This document shows positions 62,244 to 64,000 of a stretch of 64,000 bases of DNA, in pieces. The stretch spans positions 62,001 to 126,000 of the forward strand of contig NZ_ABCK01000005.1 in the NCBI RefSeq assembly GCF_000170755.1, written 5' to 3'. A program made the translations under genes and the position numbers. Position 1 is the stretch's first letter. Every line of letters begins with the position of its first letter. The notes under the pieces are model-generated. The model saw only the letters and a program-made list of their open reading frames with translations, searched no databases and was not told where the DNA came from. Origin of the DNA: Lentisphaera araneosa HTCC2155 (GTDB lineage: Bacteria > Verrucomicrobiota > Lentisphaeria > Lentisphaerales > Lentisphaeraceae).

Positions 62244-63097
62244 AGACGCATATTTCAGCGAATGAAGCAACTTACGGACCACAACAATATAAAACTTTTG
62301 CTGGAGCTTTAACAGCTTTTTTCTCAGAGGAGTGTCCGCAACTGGGAGGAATGAGGACTCGGCAAGTTTTGAGCTCAACTATTATCTCTATGGTCAATAA
62401 ATTCTATCCCGAAACTTCTCATTTAAAACAGGGTCAGACGCCATGGGTGACCACTGACAAAAATGCGACTAAATCATACGGAAAAAAGATCAATCAAACA
62501 CCTTTAGTGAGTGTTATCCTAGATTTAGTACGAGCAGAAGATATTCAAGAGCGCAAAGACGGTAAGAAGCTCAGAGACATAAAAAAGGAAGCTGTTGCAA
62601 GGATGCTCAAACAAAGTTATAAGCAAGGTGGCTGTATGACCTCGGTTGAATTAGCCATTCTTTTAAAGATCTCTCCACCAACTGTGGGTAAGTATATTAA
62701 AGAATGGGAACTGGAACACAATGAGGTCTTACCTCGAAGAGGTTCAATACATGATATGGGGCCAACTCTCACGCACAAAAAAATTATAATTGAAAAACTT
62801 TTCATAAAGAAACTCAGCGTTCAACAAGTAAGTCGTGAGACTTATCATTCATTCCAGGCTATCCAGCGTTATATCAGCAAATTTAAACAGGTTCTTATCT
62901 GTTATAAGAAGGGCATGAATATCAATGAGATCGCCAAAGTTATTGGAAATACACCCCGGTTAATCAAAGAATATGAAGCTATCATCTTGGAGTACAAAGA
63001 CCGAGGGTTTGTTTTAGAGCAAATCATCAATACGGACGCAAAGGTGGACTCACAATACGAAACCATCGTCAATGACTTGAACTCTCAGAAAAACTAA
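62240..63097 (+). CDS. DUF1670-family protein B, paralogue of A
   Basis: 285 aa from ATG 62240. It has the same layout as A: a helix-turn-helix at about 133-160 (TSVELAILLKISPPTVGKYIKEWELEHN), the motif RGSIHDMGPTLTHKK (172-180), then SFQAIQRYISKFKQVLICYKKG and INEIAKVIGNTPRLIKEYE. The N-terminal 100 residues differ (ECPQLGGMRTRQVLSSTIIS, SYGKKINQTPLVSVILDLV). The pair arose by duplication. The stop is 12 bp before the right inverted repeats. Confidence 0.75.
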   Translation: MKTHISANEATYGPQQYKTFAGALTAFFSEECPQLGGMRTRQVLSSTIISMVNKFYPETSHLKQGQTPWVTTDKNATKSYGKKINQTPLVSVILDLVRAEDIQERKDGKKLRDIKKEAVARMLKQSYKQGGCMTSVELAILLKISPPTVGKYIKEWELEHNEVLPRRGSIHDMGPTLTHKKIIIEKLFIKKLSVQQVSRETYHSFQAIQRYISKFKQVLICYKKGMNINEIAKVIGNTPRLIKEYEAIILEYKDRGFVLEQIINTDAKVDSQYETIVNDLNSQKN

Positions 63098-63142
63098 ATA
63101 TCTGTACGTAAGGGGACAAATACACCTCACGGACAAATGACC

Positions 63143-63381
63143 TTATTTACAGACTCCCCTTCATTAAATTTATCGACTAAGTCGTACTCTTCAGCACTAA
63201 ATGTTATTTCTACACCAGTGAACACATTTACCATTTCAGAGGTATTAGGTTCTTCATACTCAACAAGTAAAACACTCAAATCTTCTAGTTCTACATCTCG
63301 AGAGCCGATGAAGTACTCTACTCCAACGCTTACAATAAGTAAGCACAGAAAGGCTGAAAATATCTTAAAACACTTTTTCAT
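63143..63381 (-). pseudogene. 5' half of the gene split by the DUF1670 element
   Basis: MKKCFKIFSAFLCLLIVSVGVEYFIGSRDVEL: a signal or membrane segment followed by an acidic region ending ESVN, then element sequence (reading KVICP-stop). This supplies the missing signal for the half at 60240-61262. The original gene started at ATG 63381. Confidence 0.75.
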
Positions 63382-63476
63382 ATTACTGTATGAACCCCTC
63401 TCATAATAGTTTTACCCTCTCGAAAAAATTGAATGCTAAAATATATTTAACTTAATGAATAAACAAGGGCCTTAGC

Positions 63477-64000
63477 GTGAAAGATAAAAAGAGAAAAATC
63501 ATCCATGTGGATATGGATTGTTTTTTTGCCGCTGTTGAAGTGCGCGACCAGCCCGAACTCAAAGGCAAAGCCGTTGCGGTTGGTGGAGCAGCAAAACGAC
63601 GCGGGGTTATTGCGGCTGCAAATTATGAAGCTCGTAACTTTGGTGTGCACTCGGCGCTCTCTACCGCCATTGCCTTACGACGTTGCCCTGAGCTTATCAT
63701 TGTTCGTCCTAACATGAGTAAATATAAAGAAGTGAGTACTGAAGTTTTTAAAATCTTTCGCAAGTACACTCACTTGGTCGAAGCCATTTCCCTGGATGAA
63801 GCTTTTTTAGATGTGAGTGAATGCCCTCTGCATCACGGTAGTGGTACGCTGATTGCCGAGGCCATAAAAAAAGACATCTATGCTAAAACGGGACTCCGCG
63901 CATCTGCGGGAATTGCCCCCAATAAATATTTAGCTAAAATTGCTTCTGATTGGATGAAGCCTGATGGAATCTACACGATCCCACCGGAAAATATCGAAAA
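63477..64000 (+). CDS. dinB: DNA polymerase IV, N-terminal part (cut by window edge)
   Basis: 174 codons of a Y-family lesion-bypass polymerase. Seen: [22 protein letters not shown] (first catalytic Asp), [18 protein letters not shown], and [20 protein letters not shown] (SxDE), [20 protein letters not shown]. The start is GTG at 63477 with AAGGG 9-13 nt upstream; no in-frame ATG precedes the conserved part. The little-finger domain and beta-clamp peptide lie beyond the window. Confidence 0.93.
   Translation, partial: MKDKKRKIIHVDMDCFFAAVEVRDQPELKGKAVAVGGAAKRRGVIAAANYEARNFGVHSALSTAIALRRCPELIIVRPNMSKYKEVSTEVFKIFRKYTHLVEAISLDEAFLDVSECPLHHGSGTLIAEAIKKDIYAKTGLRASAGIAPNKYLAKIASDWMKPDGIYTIPPENIE

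Larger units (their letters stand above)
61263..63142 (+). mobile_element. Two-gene DUF1670 element with inverted repeats and 8-bp target duplication
   Basis: 1880 bp. Flanked by TTATTTAC on both sides (61255-61262 and 63143-63150). Inverted repeats: GTCATTTGTCCG at 61269-61280 matches the reverse complement of 63130-63141; a second inner pair has GTGTA(G)TGTCCCCTTA at 61306-61321 against TAAGGGGACAAATACAC at 63109-63125. The left end carries 6 extra bases outside and about 21 more bases between the two boxes. It contains only two overlapping genes with DUF1670-like sequence. Removing it and one duplicate restores an open gene. No known transposase catalytic motif is seen. Confidence 0.8.

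Noticed and set aside
1-64000. tRNA or rRNA genes, and a replication origin
   Set aside because: No cloverleaf, conserved rRNA stretch or DnaA-box cluster could be recognised by eye in the gaps.

Overview
The window looks like chromosome of a free-living, probably marine bacterium of the PVC group, most likely a Lentisphaera-type organism. This is inference from gene content: an ECF sigma factor next to a planctomycete-style non-RD Ser/Thr kinase, a prepilin-like protein, a YdjY-like protein, a naturally Asp-type MurA and long PPi-dependent phosphofructokinase. No rRNA or tRNA gene was seen to anchor the taxonomy. Both ends cut genes: asd (aspartate-semialdehyde dehydrogenase) at the left and dinB at the right.

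Region 1-14.2 kb is housekeeping: asd-fabI; a kinase / ECF sigma / zinc-finger signalling cluster; a LOG-family protein; an exonuclease-leuA pair; and a minus-strand envelope operon RNB exonuclease - IMPase - ftsW - murG. At 14.3-14.56 kb the gap before mreB holds an unusual repeat-loop structure: two stem-loops whose 42-43 nt loops share a 30-nt C-rich sequence, ending in a T-tract. It is a candidate small RNA. Then mreB-plsY-gpsA-ydjY-like-murA run as a tight envelope operon, followed by a solo condensation-type acyltransferase, carB, a DUF368 polyprenyl-phosphate transporter and ilvD.

Region 27.6-35.4 kb is a nitrate assimilation operon: nirB, nirD, a nitrate reductase fused to its own FAD reductase and [2Fe-2S] domain, and a rubredoxin fused to a sulfite/nitrite-reductase-like half domain. 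No nitrate transporter is visible in the window.

Region 35.4-53 kb is rich in mobile DNA. Two nearly identical group II introns (35425-37310 and 41352-44902) are both inserted at the same place in a REP-like palindrome, of which an empty copy exists at 45162-45187. The second intron is dead: it has a 1-nt deletion in the maturase gene and an IS1182-type element in CTAG. Between them are an ECF sigma factor, a lipoprotein, alr and a lactonase lipoprotein. After PPi-phosphofructokinase comes an accessory run of small membrane or secreted proteins, a phosphatase-like gene broken by one stop codon, and an IS30 element.

Region 53-64 kb has a DEAD-box helicase with a structured leader, a Zn/Mn-type ABC transporter under a Fur-like palindrome, hpf, a MOSC protein, and a two-gene DUF1670 element. 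That element has terminal inverted repeats and an apparent 8-bp target duplication, and splits one gene whose two halves rejoin in frame when the element is removed. It is the strongest candidate here for an undescribed mobile element. All reading is by eye; no database search or folding program was run.
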